Source: Conus ventricosus (lineage: Eukaryota; Mollusca; Gastropoda; Neogastropoda; Conidae). From it: a DNA stretch of 64,000 bases. The stretch is from positions 56,876,202-56,940,201 of the forward strand of contig CM031600.1 in assembly GCA_018398815.1 (NCBI GenBank), read 5' to 3'. Position numbers and translations under genes: made by a program. Shown piece by piece: positions 45,901 to 57,179 of the stretch. The first letter of the stretch is position 1; every line of letters begins with the position of its first letter. Below the pieces are notes generated by a model that worked only from the letters and a program-made list of their open reading frames with translations, ran no database searches and was not told the origin of the DNA.

Positions 45901-46326
45901 ACCCGCGCCCACAGCACGCAACATGGGGGGGCTGGGCCGGGAAAAAAAAAAAAAAAGGCAGACGAATCCGGGGGAGGGGAAAAAATCACTAACTCCGATA
46001 CAACCCCCTGACTCAAAACCCCCCGGGAAAAAAATGCTAACCACAAAAAAGGAAAGGGGAGAGGCTAAGAAAGGGAAGACTTACGGCGACCTGCTGAGGG
46101 ACCCGCGAAGGAGGTCTGACCGGGCGATTTTTGCCTAACCACCTCGATCCCCCCCCACGCCAGATTTCCTTCAGGGCCCCCAAAAAACTCCCCCACCAAG
46201 CCCCACCAACCACCCACAAAAAAACATGACAAACTGACTAAAAGTTACAAAACGGACAAACGGACGGTACCCGGGAAAAAGAAGAGACAGTCAACCCTTT
46301 ACTCCCGACGCCCCACAATTTCACAC
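42991..46326. other. Low-quality unassigned sequence
   Basis: About 3.3 kb with the same corrupted texture (runs of A, C and G of 4-8 bases) but no match elsewhere in the window. Proline/glycine-rich open frames arise from the homopolymers. No gene can be supported. Confidence 0.5.
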
Positions 46327-49300
46327 CGCCCCGGAGGTCTGCCCTGACAGGGTTATTTAGATGGGGGTGAAAGGGGTGACACCTCACACGCCTCGCAAGA
46401 GCCCACACAAGAAAATTACAAACAACACCCATTTATTCACATCAACAAACCAATCACAAAAAAATTTTCAACACACGCACCAGACAACACAACAAACATT
46501 CCCAAAACACCAAAATCACAATCCAATCAAAGCAATTTTAATACACAACAGCACAATCCAATCAAACACTTCAACAATAGACATATCACAATTAAAATAA
46601 ACATTTCCACACCCACCCTTTCTCAGTCATTTAGGCCCCCACACCCCTGCCTTCCCAAAGCCACGGGGGCCCCTTCGCCAGGGCCCAAACCGGGGCTTCT
46701 TTAAAGAGTCGCTCAAAGGGCCGACACCCCTTTACCACACAAACAACGGGGGAACGGTCCCGGGGGGCGGGGGGGGTTTTGCGGGGGTCCTGGCGGGATC
46801 AGGACCGCCCGCCAATTCCCCAGGGTTTTCCACCAGACTGGCCTAACCCTGCGGGTCCCAAACCATCGTGGCCCCAACCTGCTGTCCCAACCATGCTGAC
46901 CCCCAAACCCGTGCGTGGCCTCAACCATGCTCCCCCCCATGCGTGGCCCCCAACCAGTCGTGCTCCGGGTAAGCTTTCCGGGGGGGGAAAAGTAGAAAAG
47001 TAAAAACGGGGACTGGAACCCCCAGTCATACAGTCGACCCATGCCGTTAAACCCTAACACCACTCGAGATGGGCGAGGGGAGGCTACAAACACACCAACA
47101 AAACCCCTCAACACATCCCCAGCAAACACCGCAAACCAACGAAATCAGGAATATTCTTAAAGCTTTTCATACGAAGCAGGTAAGAGACCTTAAAAAAAAC
47201 AGGCTATAAACAAATCGAAATTTTCTTCATCCCTTTTTCCCCCTTCCCCCAATTTAAACTTTTCCTTTTCTTAGAATTGATTAATAAAGCAAAACCCTGG
47301 CTTTAATCTGCCACCACATTTGCAAATAATAATAAATTTTAAGCACAAATTTTCCCCACTTTACAACTTTCAAAATAACCAAAATTTTTTTCCCCCCCCC
47401 TCCAACGACTAAACACCACGCTCGCGAACATAAAACCGGTTTTTCCTTGCACACACAAACGACGGGGGCCGAAGAAAGTACCCGCAATTGGACAGGGCGA
47501 ACCCCAGACCAGCAAGTACCAACCCGAATCACAGGTTTTCTCTCCCATCCCACCCACTACCGCATCACCAAAAACAAAAAAAGAAAATTTTTGGATTAAA
47601 AATTTAGAAGGCCAGTTAAAATTTAATTAACCAAAAAAGTGGGCTCAAACATTTTTTTTTAATTTTAAAACCAAAAACAAATTTCGCAAAAAAAGAAAAC
47701 CGGCAAACAAAAAAAAAAAACAAAAAATAAACCCGAAAATGTCTTTCCAGCTACCCTGGGGAAACCCAAAGAGGGGCAAACGACTCTCTCGCCCCCTGTC
47801 CAGTCGAGAGGGCACAGCGCAGATGCGGAAAAAAAAATGATTCTCCCCCTACAGCCGCGTAGAAATAAAACCCACTTACCCTTCGACGATAAGGGGAAAA
47901 ACCCGACCGGGGAGGGGGCTCCCCAAACACTCCGCCGATGAAGAGAAAAACCTGCCTAAAAGATGCACCGCAGCCACGCTACGTCACAGTGACAACCCAA
48001 CCTAAGAGGGGAAGATGCCGGGGGACAGGTAAAAAGACGGGGGAGGGCCGATAGACACCCGTACAAAAAAAAGAACCGCCACCCGTGAACCTCAGGGTAA
48101 TTGCACGGCGGAATTAAAAAGAAAAGAAAAAAACCAACCTGCAAACCACCCAAAGGTCAAAACCCACCACAAACCCCATCAGGGGCAAATACGACAAAAA
48201 GACGACCACAACCAAAAAGAACAATTCTACACCCAGATCCAATCGTCAAGGGCCCCGAACAAACCCGGGGCAAGCCCACAAGAATGGGGGAAGGTTTATT
48301 CCTTCATAACAAAAATCCAAGACCCCCAATGGAAAGGCAAAGGTTTTTATTCCTTCAGTAACAACAAGGGGCCGGAGACCCCCAAAGTTGGGGAAGGTTT
48401 ACCTTTAAAACACAAGGGCCATGGACACCCCCAATGATGGGGAAAGGTTTTTTCCTTTGAAAACTTAAGGTCCCAGGGGACCCCTAGATGGGAAATTTTT
48501 TGCTTCACACACTTCCCCCAAACGCCATAAAAAAGGCCCCTACACACCTTCCCCCCCTTTTGCAATTTTAACAGGGTGGCGGATATAGTGCTGCGGGGAA
48601 AACCCCCCTTGGGGGGTTTTGGAACCCACACTTGGGGCGCAAAATTTTTGCCCTCTTTTCTAAAATTCATCTTTTTTGAGTCAACTGGTAATTTTTTCAA
48701 TTTCCTCTTTTTCGCTTTCCGTTTTTGTATGCGCAAAAAATTTGTTCTTTTGTTAGAAATCCCTTAAAAAGCTGGGGTTGTTGGGGGTTTGTTGGGGTGT
48801 TTGGGTTGTTTTGGGGTTTGTAACCCTTAATGCGTAAAATTTTATACTTTAATTGGGAAACGGTGAGGGAGGGGAAACATCCCCCTTTCCCTCCCGTCTG
48901 AAAATAAAAGTTCTTGAAATTTTGGGGGGAAACCCCCCGGGGGGGTTTTTTTTTGTGGTCTTGGGGGGGGTTTGATTTTTGTGTTAGCCCTTGGGGGTCA
49001 CTTCCAAAAATTCCTTTTTTTCCCCGAAAAAAATTTTTAAACCACCTTTTTTTTTTTTCCCCTTTTTTTAAATTTTTTGGGGGTTTTTTTGGGGGGGTTT
49101 TTTGGTGGTTTTTTTCCGTTTTTTTTTTTCCCCCCCCCCCCCCGTCTTTCCCCCCCTTTGGTTTTCTTCCCGGAAAAAATAATCAAAATTTTTCCCTTTT
49201 GGGGGGGACAAAAAAAACGAAAAAAAAAAAAAACGGATCAAACGTTGTTGTCCTGTTGGTTTTTTTTTTTTTTGCCAAAAACCCAAGGTTTTTAAATGCA

Positions 49301-49649
49301 TCTGTCTTTTATGTTTTGTTTATTCTGGGGGTAAAAACAAATCTTTAATTTTTTTTTTTTTTTAAATTCCCCTTTGTTTTTCTATTTGGGGCTTCTTTGG
49401 GGGGGTGGTTTTTTTTTTTGTCCCCGGGGTAATCCAAACAGAAGAGGCAATTTCCATTTGAAACCAAATGGGGCCCCCCCCTCCCCGAGTGCAAATTAAA
49501 CAAAAGTCACTCCCGGGCGCGTTAAATTTTCCCGCTTTGGGTTTCCTTTCCGGAAATTTAAAAAAACCCCCCCCCTCCCCTTCACCGATTTCTTCTTCCC
49601 CTTCCCCTTTTTTAACAAAAATAGGAGGAAATTTAGTCTCCGGCCCCCC

Positions 49650-49690
<41 letters not shown>

Positions 49691-49990
49691 ACCCCGTAAT
49701 TCTATTTGTTCCTTTCCTTCCCAAAAAAAACTGAATATAATTTAAATTAAAGAAGGGAGGAGAGTTGGAGAAAAAGGAATAACGAAATTTTCTTTTAAAT
49801 TTTTTAAAAAACAACTAAAAACAATTGGGAAAAAAAGGTAAAAAAAAAAACATAAATAAATCAGTTTGGGTGGGGGGAGGAAAATTTTCGTGAAAAATGC
49901 TGAAACCGAAAAAAAAAAATTTTTTTGGAAAAAAATTGTTTGGTGTTTTTTTAAAAGGGTTTGGATTCATGGGCGGGAAAAAAAAGGCTG
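46327..49990 (+). repeat. Segmental copy 2 (corrupted), co-linear with 50010-53870
   Basis: 46757-48290 matches the clean segment, 48285-48510 matches the 56-bp array, 48510-49020 follows the truncated SINE and the sequence after it, and 49020-49990 follows 53110-53870 (shared CCTCCCCTTCACCGATTTCT, GGAGGAAATT then TAGTCTCCGG, then a long C run). Order is fully conserved and almost every homopolymer is altered. It is best explained as an uncorrected-read duplicate of the neighbouring sequence. Confidence 0.85.
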
Positions 49991-50104
49991 GTGTAAAAAA
50001 AAAATGGTTTGTTTATCCTAAACTTTAAAAGGTGGAGGCGTCCCGGGGGACGGGGCGTTGTTGCGGAGGTCCTGGACGGGGATCAGGACCGTCCAGCCAA
50101 GTCC

Positions 50105-50262
50105 ACGCTTTTCCACCAGTACGTGGCTCAACCAGTGCGTGGTCCCAACCAGTGCGTGGCCCCAACCAGTGCGTGGTCCCAACCAGTGCGTGACCCCAAC
50201 CAGTGCGTGGTCTCAACCAGTGCATGGCCCCAGCCAGTGCGTGGCCCCAACCAGTGCGTGCT
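50105..50262 (+). repeat. 17-bp tandem repeat
   Basis: Nine or so copies of CCAACCAGTGCGTGGTC and close variants. Degraded versions are at 41570-41680 and 46850-46960. Confidence 0.9.
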
Positions 50263-51087
50263 CCGGGTGAAGCTTCCGGGAGGAGGGAAAAGTAGAGGAA
50301 AGTAGAAAGACGGGTACTGGAACCCCGCAGTCAGTACAGTCTGACCCATGCCGTTAAACCTAACAGCCACTCGCATGATGGCGGAGGGAGTCTACTAAAC
50401 ACACCAACAACACCAGCTCAACACAGTCCCGAGCATAACACAGCAAACCAACGAAATCAGGAATATTCGTTAAAGTCTTCTCATACGAAGCAGGTAAGAG
50501 ACCATTAAATTAACAGCTATAAAACAAATACGAATTATCTTCATCCTTCTCTCACTCACGTTTAACATTTTCCTTTCTTAGGAATTGAATTAATAAAGCA
50601 ACCATGGCTTTACATCTGCCACCACATTTGCAAATAATAATAATTCAATGGCACAATTATCCCCACATTTTATGGCAACATTTCAAAATAACACAAATTT
50701 CCCCCCACGCATCCAAACGACTAATCATGCGTACGCACGCTCGCGAACATAAAACTCGTTTCTCCTTGCACACACAAACAGACGGTGGCCGAAGAATGTG
50801 AGCCCGGCAATTGTGACAGGGCGGGACGAGCGAGACCAAGCAAGTACCAACCCTGAATCACCAGGTTCTCTCCATCCCCACCGACTACCGCATCACCAGA
50901 TGCATAAAAAGGAGGAAGAATTTTGGATATAATTTAGAATGGCCAGGTTAAAGATTGAATTAACCAGAAAAAGTGGTCTCAAACAATATTTCTTTTATAA
51001 TTTTGAAAACCAAAAACAAATGGCGCAAAAGAGAAGAATTAGCCGGCTAACATCAAAAAAAAACACAACAAATAAACCACGAAACTG

Positions 51088-51366
51088 ATGCTTACCAGCT
51101 ACCCGTGGGTGACCCAAAAGAGGCGGGTCAAACGACTCTCTCTGCCCTCTGTCCAGTCGAGAGACAGCAGCGCAGATGCGGAAAAAGATGAAGTGATGTC
51201 TCCCTCCTACAGGCCGACTGTAGGAAATGAAAGTACCGACTGTACCTTCGACGATAAGGTGAAGAACCAGGACCGAGCAGGCGCTCCCAGAGACATCTTC
51301 CGCTCGAGTGAAGAGAAAAACCTGCCTAAACGATGGCAGCCGACATGCCACGCTACGTCACAGTGA
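51088..51366 (+). other. Possible coding exon, unidentified
   Basis: Open for 92 codons with balanced composition (VKRLSLPSVQSRDSSADAEK, TDCTFDDKVKNQDRAGAPRD) and an acceptor-like TTACCAG just upstream at about 51098. Charged, probably disordered. The equivalent stretches in the corrupted copies (about 42470-42665 and 47745-47945) are frame-broken. I recognise no family. Confidence 0.3.
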
Positions 51367-51501
51367 GCATACCTCAAGCCTAAGAGGAATGATGCACGTG
51401 CGACAGGTAAAAAGACAGGAGAGAGGCCGATAGACAGCCAGTACAAGAAAAAGATACCAGCCACCCGTGAACCTGCAGGATGAATTGCACGGGCATGGAA
51501 T

Positions 51502-51522
51502 TAGAGAGAGAGAGAGAGAGAA
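51502..51522 (+). repeat. Short (GA)n run
   Basis: About ten GA units. Confidence 0.9.
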
Positions 51523-51669
51523 AGTAAACCTAACCTGAGCTAAACCACACCAAAGGTGCAACCACACCACAAGCCACATCAAGGGACAGATATACGACAA
51601 CAACGACGACCACAACCAAATGAACAATTCTACTACCCTAGATGGCCAATCGTCATAGGCCTCGTAACA

Positions 51670-51925
51670 AACCCGTGACAGAGACCCACAATGAATGGCG
51701 AAGGTTTATTCCTTCAGTAGACAACAAGGGTCCATGGAGACCCACAATGAATGGCAAAGGTTTATTCCTTCAGTAGACAACAAGGGTCCATGGAGACCAC
51801 AATGTATGGCGAAGGTTTATTCCTTCAGAAGACATCAAGGGTCCATGGACACCCACAATGTAATGGCAAAGGGTTATTCCTTCAGAAAACATTAAGGGTC
51901 CATGGAGACCCATGATGTATGGCAA
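51670..51925 (+). repeat. 56-bp tandem array, about 4-5 units
   Basis: Same unit as 40190-41045. The last unit runs into the SINE fragment at 51930, and a unit-like GGTTTCTGGAGACCCACGAC continues after it (about 52088), so the SINE landed inside the array. Confidence 0.95.
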
Positions 51926-51929
51926 AGGT

Positions 51930-52070
51930 TTGTTTGCTTCACACATGGCTGCCTTAACAGCCGGATAAAAACGGCCATACACACGAAACTCCACTTCCTT
52001 TGTTGGGCAGATGTCTATACAGGGAGTGTCCGCAGGAGTATCAGCCTGCGTACGCAGAAGAAGAAGAAGT
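51930..52070 (+). mobile_element. Short tRNA-SINE, 3' part
   Basis: GGCTGCCTTAACAGCCGGAT, CCATACACACGAAACTCCAC, TATACAGGGAGTGTCCGCAG and GAGTATCAGCCTGCGTACGC followed by AGAAGAAGAAG match the 3' end of the full element at 55917-56322 (other strand). 5'-truncated. Confidence 0.85.
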
Positions 52071-52315
52071 TCCTCCACAAAAAAACTTGGGTTTCTGGAG
52101 ACCCACGACGTAATGGGCGCAAACTTTTATGCGACCTACGGAAAAGTTAATGAATCTGAAATTTCATACTATTATGTTTTGAGTCTGAACGTGAGTAATT
52201 GGTATGGTTCTTAATATAATACCATCAATTATTACAGACTTTACCGTATTTGCATGTATGAACGGCATGAAACGGTGAGGTACTGCTCTGTCTAGATAAT
52301 GCCATTAAAAAGCGT

Positions 52316-52316
<1 letters not shown>

Positions 52317-52382
<66 letters not shown>
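52317..52382 (+). repeat. (TG)n microsatellite
   Basis: About 32 uninterrupted units. Confidence 0.95.
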
Positions 52383-52384
<2 letters not shown>

Positions 52385-52399
52385 GTCCACTTAATGAAT

Positions 52400-52480
52400 G
52401 TAAAATTTCATACTATTAGATTTTGAGTGTAAACGTGTGTAGCTGGTACGTTTCGTAATCTAATACCATCAATAATTACA
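52400..52480 (+). repeat. Local direct duplication around the (TG)n
   Basis: ATTTCATACTATTAGATTTTGAGTGTAAACGTG-like sequence (52405-52440) repeats 52155-52195, and TAATACCATCAATAATTACA repeats TAATACCATCAATTATTACA (52218-52237). Two copies about 250 bp apart. Confidence 0.8.
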
Positions 52481-52535
52481 TCCCATGAAAAAATCTGGAA
52501 AACTATTTCAAAGTTCTTGGAAAATTGGGCCAATA

Positions 52536-52537
<2 letters not shown>

Positions 52538-52575
<38 letters not shown>

Positions 52576-52625
52576 GCGTGTGTGTGTGCGTGTGTGTGAT
52601 GTATGTGTGTGTGTGTGTGCACGCG
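52538..52625 (+). repeat. (TG)n microsatellite with GCGC interruptions
   Basis: TG run ending in GCACGCGCGCATGCGTGTG. Confidence 0.95.
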
Positions 52626-52820
52626 CGCATGCGTGTGTGCACTTCAAAACGTTCGCGTTCTAATACCTCCCCCAAGGGCCAACCCACCCACTACCCCACC
52701 CTGATATGGCCCACACCACCGGCTGGTCTGTTGTGCAACAAAATTACAATTCTCTCCCATTTTGTTTCAAAATGGAGTGACTGATGGCGGCGAACGAAGC
52801 AAAATTTAGAAATAGAGTGC

Positions 52821-53094
52821 GTTTCTTACCGCCAATGACATTGACAAACAAAGCACATGACAAGACACGATGCATTCAACCACTTGGGTCTTCTTCAGGC
52901 GAAAAAATAAATCACATTTAACATTTGGGACAGTACAAACAAAGAACGAAAAAGAAAAAAAAGAACGAAAAATGACTCATCTGTTGTTGTCCATGTGGTG
53001 GGGATTTATTTTTTCGCCTGAAGAAGACCGAAGTGGTTGAAATGCATCGTGTCTTGTCATGTGCTTTGTTGTCAATGTCACTGGCGGAAGAAAC
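52821..53094. mobile_element. Foldback (palindromic) MITE-like element
   Basis: Two arms of about 85 bp, 52821-52914 and 53005-53094, are reverse complements; both carry CGCCTGAAGAAGACC in outward orientation and end in GTTTCTT...CCGCC / GGCGG...AAGAAAC. The loop is A-rich. A solo arm lies at 6056-6148. In the right arm CTGAAGA (53018), GAAA (53039) and GTC (53051) occur with pairable segments between them. No coding capacity, so non-autonomous. Confidence 0.8.
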
Positions 53095-54360
53095 AAACTC
53101 TTCCTAAATTTTTTTTTTTTTTAAAATTCTCCCATTTTGCTTTTTCTACCCTTTGCCGGCTTGCTTTGGAGGCTGGTGGATTTCGTTTCTGTGCCCTTGG
53201 GGATCAAGTACCAAACAAGGACAGAGGCAATGTTTCCATTTGATACCAACGGTGGACCCACATTCCACGTCCCGCTGAGAGTCGCAATCTGGGAACAAAA
53301 GTCGACTCTGGGCTGGACTGCGATGGAAATATTTCTGACTTCGAGGGTTTGCGGATATGATGCCAGAGAAGGATTAAACTAAACATCACCCCCCTCCCCT
53401 TCACCGATTTCTTCTTCCCTCTTCCTATAAGTTATCATTACTTTAATGATGGAGGAAATTCTAGTCTCCGGTCCCCCCCCCCCCCCGCCCCCCCCCCCCC
53501 CCCCCCCCACTCCCACCCACGTAATTACATATTTGTTCACTATAGTCAGACAGATATACAAATAAAAAACATGTATATAATAAATATATAAATATATAGA
53601 GAGAGAGAGAGAGAGATATGGAGATATAGAGAGATAGACAGACAGATATAGGTATCATACATACAAACTTTTTTAAAAAACACTTAAAATTCAATGTGAA
53701 AGAAGCAGAATAAAAACAAGACACATAAATAACGAATGAACAAGTAGGAGAGTAAGGATGAGAGGGAAAATGTTCGTAGAAACACAGTGTCATGAACCAG
53801 ACAAATATATTGTTTGGAAATACGTTGTGGTGCGTGTTTTTATACACAGGCTCTGAAGATAACATGCGGAGAAAATCATGAAGGAAAAAAAAAGGCGTCA
53901 GAAGTCAAGCTAAAAAAAAAATCGGCTTTAAAAAGGCTATAAATTAATAACCATGAAAAGCTTTAAAATGGTGTCACTTGATACTCATCAAACGCAGAAT
54001 GAAGCATTCGAAAACGTTTTTTTTTTTTTTTTTTTTTTTTGCAGCATCGACCAACACAGTATACAATGATACGCAGTCCACCAAGGCATCAACCAGCGAT
54101 ACCAAAAAGCGCTAGTGGCTTAAACACACAAGCCATATACGAAAGCGCGAGTTTTATTGGTTTTTTTTTTTTAAAGTGCGAATGAAACACAAGAAAAACC
54201 GCGAACTTGCACTCTCAAAAAGCGCGAATGTTTTTTTTTTTTTTTTTTTTTCCAGTTTTGTCTTCTTCTTTTTTCCCAGTCATACACTATTTGCTTCATG
54301 TGAATCGCCTGACTCAAATAAAAAATATTCACCGCAGAAAAAAAAAATCCCTGTCGTGTC
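53095..54360. other. Unassigned sequence with poly-C and poly-T tracts
   Basis: Contains a long C tract (53474-53508), a (GATA/GAGA)n-like stretch (53540-53650) and long T runs at about 54018-54042 and 54231-54251. A coding-looking stretch at 53137-53382 is not recognised; its degraded twin is at 49100-49500. Confidence 0.45.
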
Positions 54361-54366
54361 CTTCTG

Positions 54367-54411
54367 TGTGTGCGTGCGCGCGCGCGCGCGCGCGTGCGCG
54401 CCGCGCGGGGT

Positions 54412-54459
<48 letters not shown>

Positions 54460-54485
54460 GTGTGTGTGTGTGTGTGTGTGTGTGT
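54367..54485 (+). repeat. (GC)n/(TG)n microsatellite
   Basis: GCGTGCGCGCGCGCGCGCGC followed by a TG run; strongly Z-DNA-prone. Confidence 0.95.
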
Positions 54486-55299
54486 ACAGGAGCTTTTAGA
54501 ATTTATTAAGTCAAAACATTAATGCGAACCGATTGAAATTTAGCCGTATCGTGTGTTCACAGGTCATGTTGGACCGTTTTCTTTTTCTTTTTGTACTCCC
54601 AGTTCTTAAAGAACAGGAGTACTTTAGAATGGGAACGAAGAAATGCTCTCTGTTGTGTGTGTGTTGTGTGTGTGTTGGTGTGTGTGTTGGTGTGTGTGGT
54701 GTGTTGTGTGTGTGGTGTGTGTCCGTGCTCAAAAATGTGTTCCACTCGCTCCAGACAAAACTACTGGGCCGATCTTTCTGAAAATTTGTAGGTGTGTTCA
54801 TTATGGATCAAGGATGATGCCCGACGTTTTAGTTTACCGTTACAGCCGTTTACGGCTGTAACGGCCTGTAACGCCTTTTCTTCTTTATGGAATATCTCAG
54901 AAAGTACTTGACCGATCTTTCTGAAAATTTGTAGGTATGTTCATTATGGTCACAAATAATGCCCAATGTTTTAGTTTACCGTTATAACCGTTACTAACGG
55001 TTGTAACGGCCTGTACGGTTTTTCTTCTTTATAGAATATCTCAGAAAGTACTTGGCCGACCTTTATGAAAATTAGCAGGTATGTTCGTTATGGGTCACGG
55101 ATGATGCCTGATGTTTTAGTTTGCCCGTTATAGCCGTTACTAACGGTTGTAACGGCTTGTAACGGTTTTTCTTCTTTATGGAATATCTCAGAAAGTACTT
55201 GGCCAATTTATAAGCGGTATGGATGATCTTGTGACAAATCGGATCCTCTGTCCATATGTAAGTGATGTAATGCTGAAAATGGATTAAACAACCGTTAAA

Positions 55300-56450
55300 A
55301 ACCGTTATTCTGCCGTTATTTCTTATATATAGGTCGATTTTAATGAAATTTGGTAGATAGAAAGGTTATCACACACAAATGGCACTTCTATATAGTGTTC
55401 CAAAATTTGACCGTTAAAACCGTTATTCTTGACATATTGTCCAATTTGGATGAAATTTGATATCTACACAGGCTTTAGCCCAGTGAGGACTAAAATACCG
55501 GTTTCAAAAGTGCATATCGGCTATATAACCGTTAAACCGTTATTTTGCCGTTATTTTTTTTATATATTGGTGGGTTTTAATGCAATTTTGTACATAGAAA
55601 GGTTATCACACACAAATGGCACTTCCATGCAGTGTTTCAAAATCTGACAGTTAAAAAACCGTTATTCTTGACATATTGTCCCAATTTGGATGAAATTTGG
55701 TATGTACACAGGCTTTAGCCCAGTGAGGACTAAAATACCGGTTTCAAAAGTGTATATCGGTTATATAACCGATATACCGTTATTTTGCCGTTATTTTTTA
55801 TATATATTGGTGGATTTTAATGCAATTTTGTATATAGAAAGGTCATCACACACAAATGGCACTTCCATGCAGTGTTTCAAAATCTGACCGTTAAAAACCG
55901 TTATTCTTGACATATTTTTTTTTTTCTTTCTTTCTGCGTACGCAGGCTGATACTCCTGCGGACACTCCCTGTATAGCCAGGCAGTGGAGTTTTGTGTGTA
56001 TGACCCTTTTTTTATCCCGCCATTTAGGCAGCCATACTCCATCTTCGGGGAAGGTGCATGCTATGTGTCACGTGTCATCCATACCAACGGCCAAACTGGC
56101 CTTCTCTTCCGAAAGTTGGTGATGGGTTTTTACGTGTGTGCAAGATGTTATGCGTGCGTTCACACACGGAACCTCGGTTTATAGTCTCATTCGAAGGACT
56201 ATATGGGAATGGAGTCAGAACCAATGTTAACTCCGAGGGAAAAATCCCCTTATACCGAAATTCGAACCCGCAACCCCAGGATCACGAGTCCGGCGCTCTA
56301 CCAACTGAGCTATCCGGCCCCCTTCTTGACATATTGTCCGATTTGGATGAAATTTGGTATGTACACAGGCTTTAGCCCAGTGAGGACTAAAAATACCAGT
56401 TTCAAAAGTGTACATCGGTTAAATAACCGTTAAAACCGTTATTTCGCCTT
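55300..56450 (+). repeat. 240-bp tandem units, copy 1 block
   Basis: GACATATTGTCC(A/G)ATTTGGAT occurs at about 55430, 55673 and, after the SINE, 56328; each unit contains four or more CCGTTA/AACGG words. Each unit is open for about 65-72 codons in one frame, but the frame is not continuous between units. Confidence 0.9.
55917..56322 (-). mobile_element. Full-length short tRNA-SINE with target duplication
   Basis: Flanked by the 13-bp duplication TTCTTGACATATT (55904-55916 and 56323-56335). On the minus strand it opens with a tRNA-like head, GGGGCCGGATAGCTCAGTTG then GTAGAGCGCCGGACTCGTGA, with TAGCTCAGTTGG as A box and GGGTTCGAAT as B box. It runs about 330 bp of body and ends GCGTACGCAGAAAGAAAGAA plus poly-A. 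Transcribed by Pol III and mobilised by a LINE, as for other SINEs. The head folds as a tRNA with anticodon-loop CTCGTGA but is part of the retroposon, not a tRNA gene. Fragments are at 22990-23140 and 51930-52070. Confidence 0.92.
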
Positions 56451-56539
56451 TATTTCTTATCTCATAAAGCACTTTGGCTGATTTATAAGCGGTTTGGAAA
56501 ACTGGAGTACGTTTATATGCTTCGCATCTTGTTCTTTTT

Positions 56540-57148
56540 GTACTCCCAGTTCTTATAGAACAGGGAGTACTTTAGAATGGGAACGAAGAAATGCTGTCTG
56601 TGTGTCTGTGTGTGTGTGTGTGTCTGTGTGTCCGTGTCAAAATGTGTTCCACTCGCTCCAGACAAAACTACTGGCCGATCTTTCTGAAAATTTGTAGGTA
56701 TGTTCACTATGGGTCAAGGATGATGCCCGATGTTTTAGTTTACCGTTACAGCCGTTACTAACGGCTGTAACGCTTATTCTTCTCCATGGAAATCTCAGAA
56801 AGTTACCTGGCTGATCTTTGTGAAAAACTAGCAGGTATATTCATTATGGTCACGATGATGCCCATGGTTATTAGTTAACCTACCCAGTTTACACCGATTA
56901 ACTAACGGCCTGTAACAGCCTGTAAGGGTTTTTCTTCTTTATAGAATATCTCCACAATCGTATTTTGGCCGATTTATAAGCGGTTTGGATGATCTTGTGA
57001 CAAATCGGAGCTACTAAACCATTAAGTGTTAATGCTAATAACGTTAAAACAACTCGCTTATTAAAACGTTATTCCTGCCGTTATTTTATATATAGGTCGA
57101 TTTTAATGAAATTTGGTATATAGAAAGGTCATCACACACAATGGCATT

Positions 57149-57179
<31 letters not shown>

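Larger units (their letters stand above)
50010..51670 (+). repeat. Segmental copy 3 (clean)
   Basis: Best-quality version of the segment. It begins within the unit (the first roughly 430 bp seen in copies 1 and 2 are absent) with GTCCCGGGGGACGGGGCGTT and a repeated GTGCGTGGTCCCAACCA motif, and ends at the 56-bp array. It contains a possible exon at 51088-51366. Confidence 0.85.
54593..56510 (+). repeat. CCGTTA-rich repeat element, copy 1
   Basis: Starts at GTACTCCCAGTTCTT, itself followed by its inverted copy AAGAACAGGAGTAC, and ends AAACTGGAGTAC at about 56510, so the ends are short inverted repeats. The first 600 bp hold about 145-bp units (GAATATCTCAGAAAGTACTT, TTAGTTTACCGTTA) with palindromes such as CCGTTACAGCCG/CGGCTGTAACGG. 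The rest is 240-bp units (GACATATTGTCCGATTTGGA, GCTTTAGCCCAGTGAGGACT, ACACACAAATGGCACTTCC). A SINE interrupts the last unit. Not recognised as a known family. Confidence 0.8.

Noticed and set aside
41309..46138. Pro/Gly/Lys-rich frames
   Set aside because: Generated by corrupted homopolymers; the clean copy of the same segment does not support them.
43275..46138. Degraded third copy of the 51670-53870 region
   Set aside because: I compared landmarks (56-bp unit, SINE end, C tract) and found none here, so this 3.3 kb is left unassigned.
55429..55647. Conserved 65-72 residue peptide repeated in the 240-bp units
   Set aside because: Repeats because the DNA unit repeats; no start context, no domain, and frames break between units.
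56252..56322. Functional tRNA gene (anticodon-loop CTCGTGA)
   Set aside because: It is the 5' head of a SINE with body, poly-A tail and target-site duplication.
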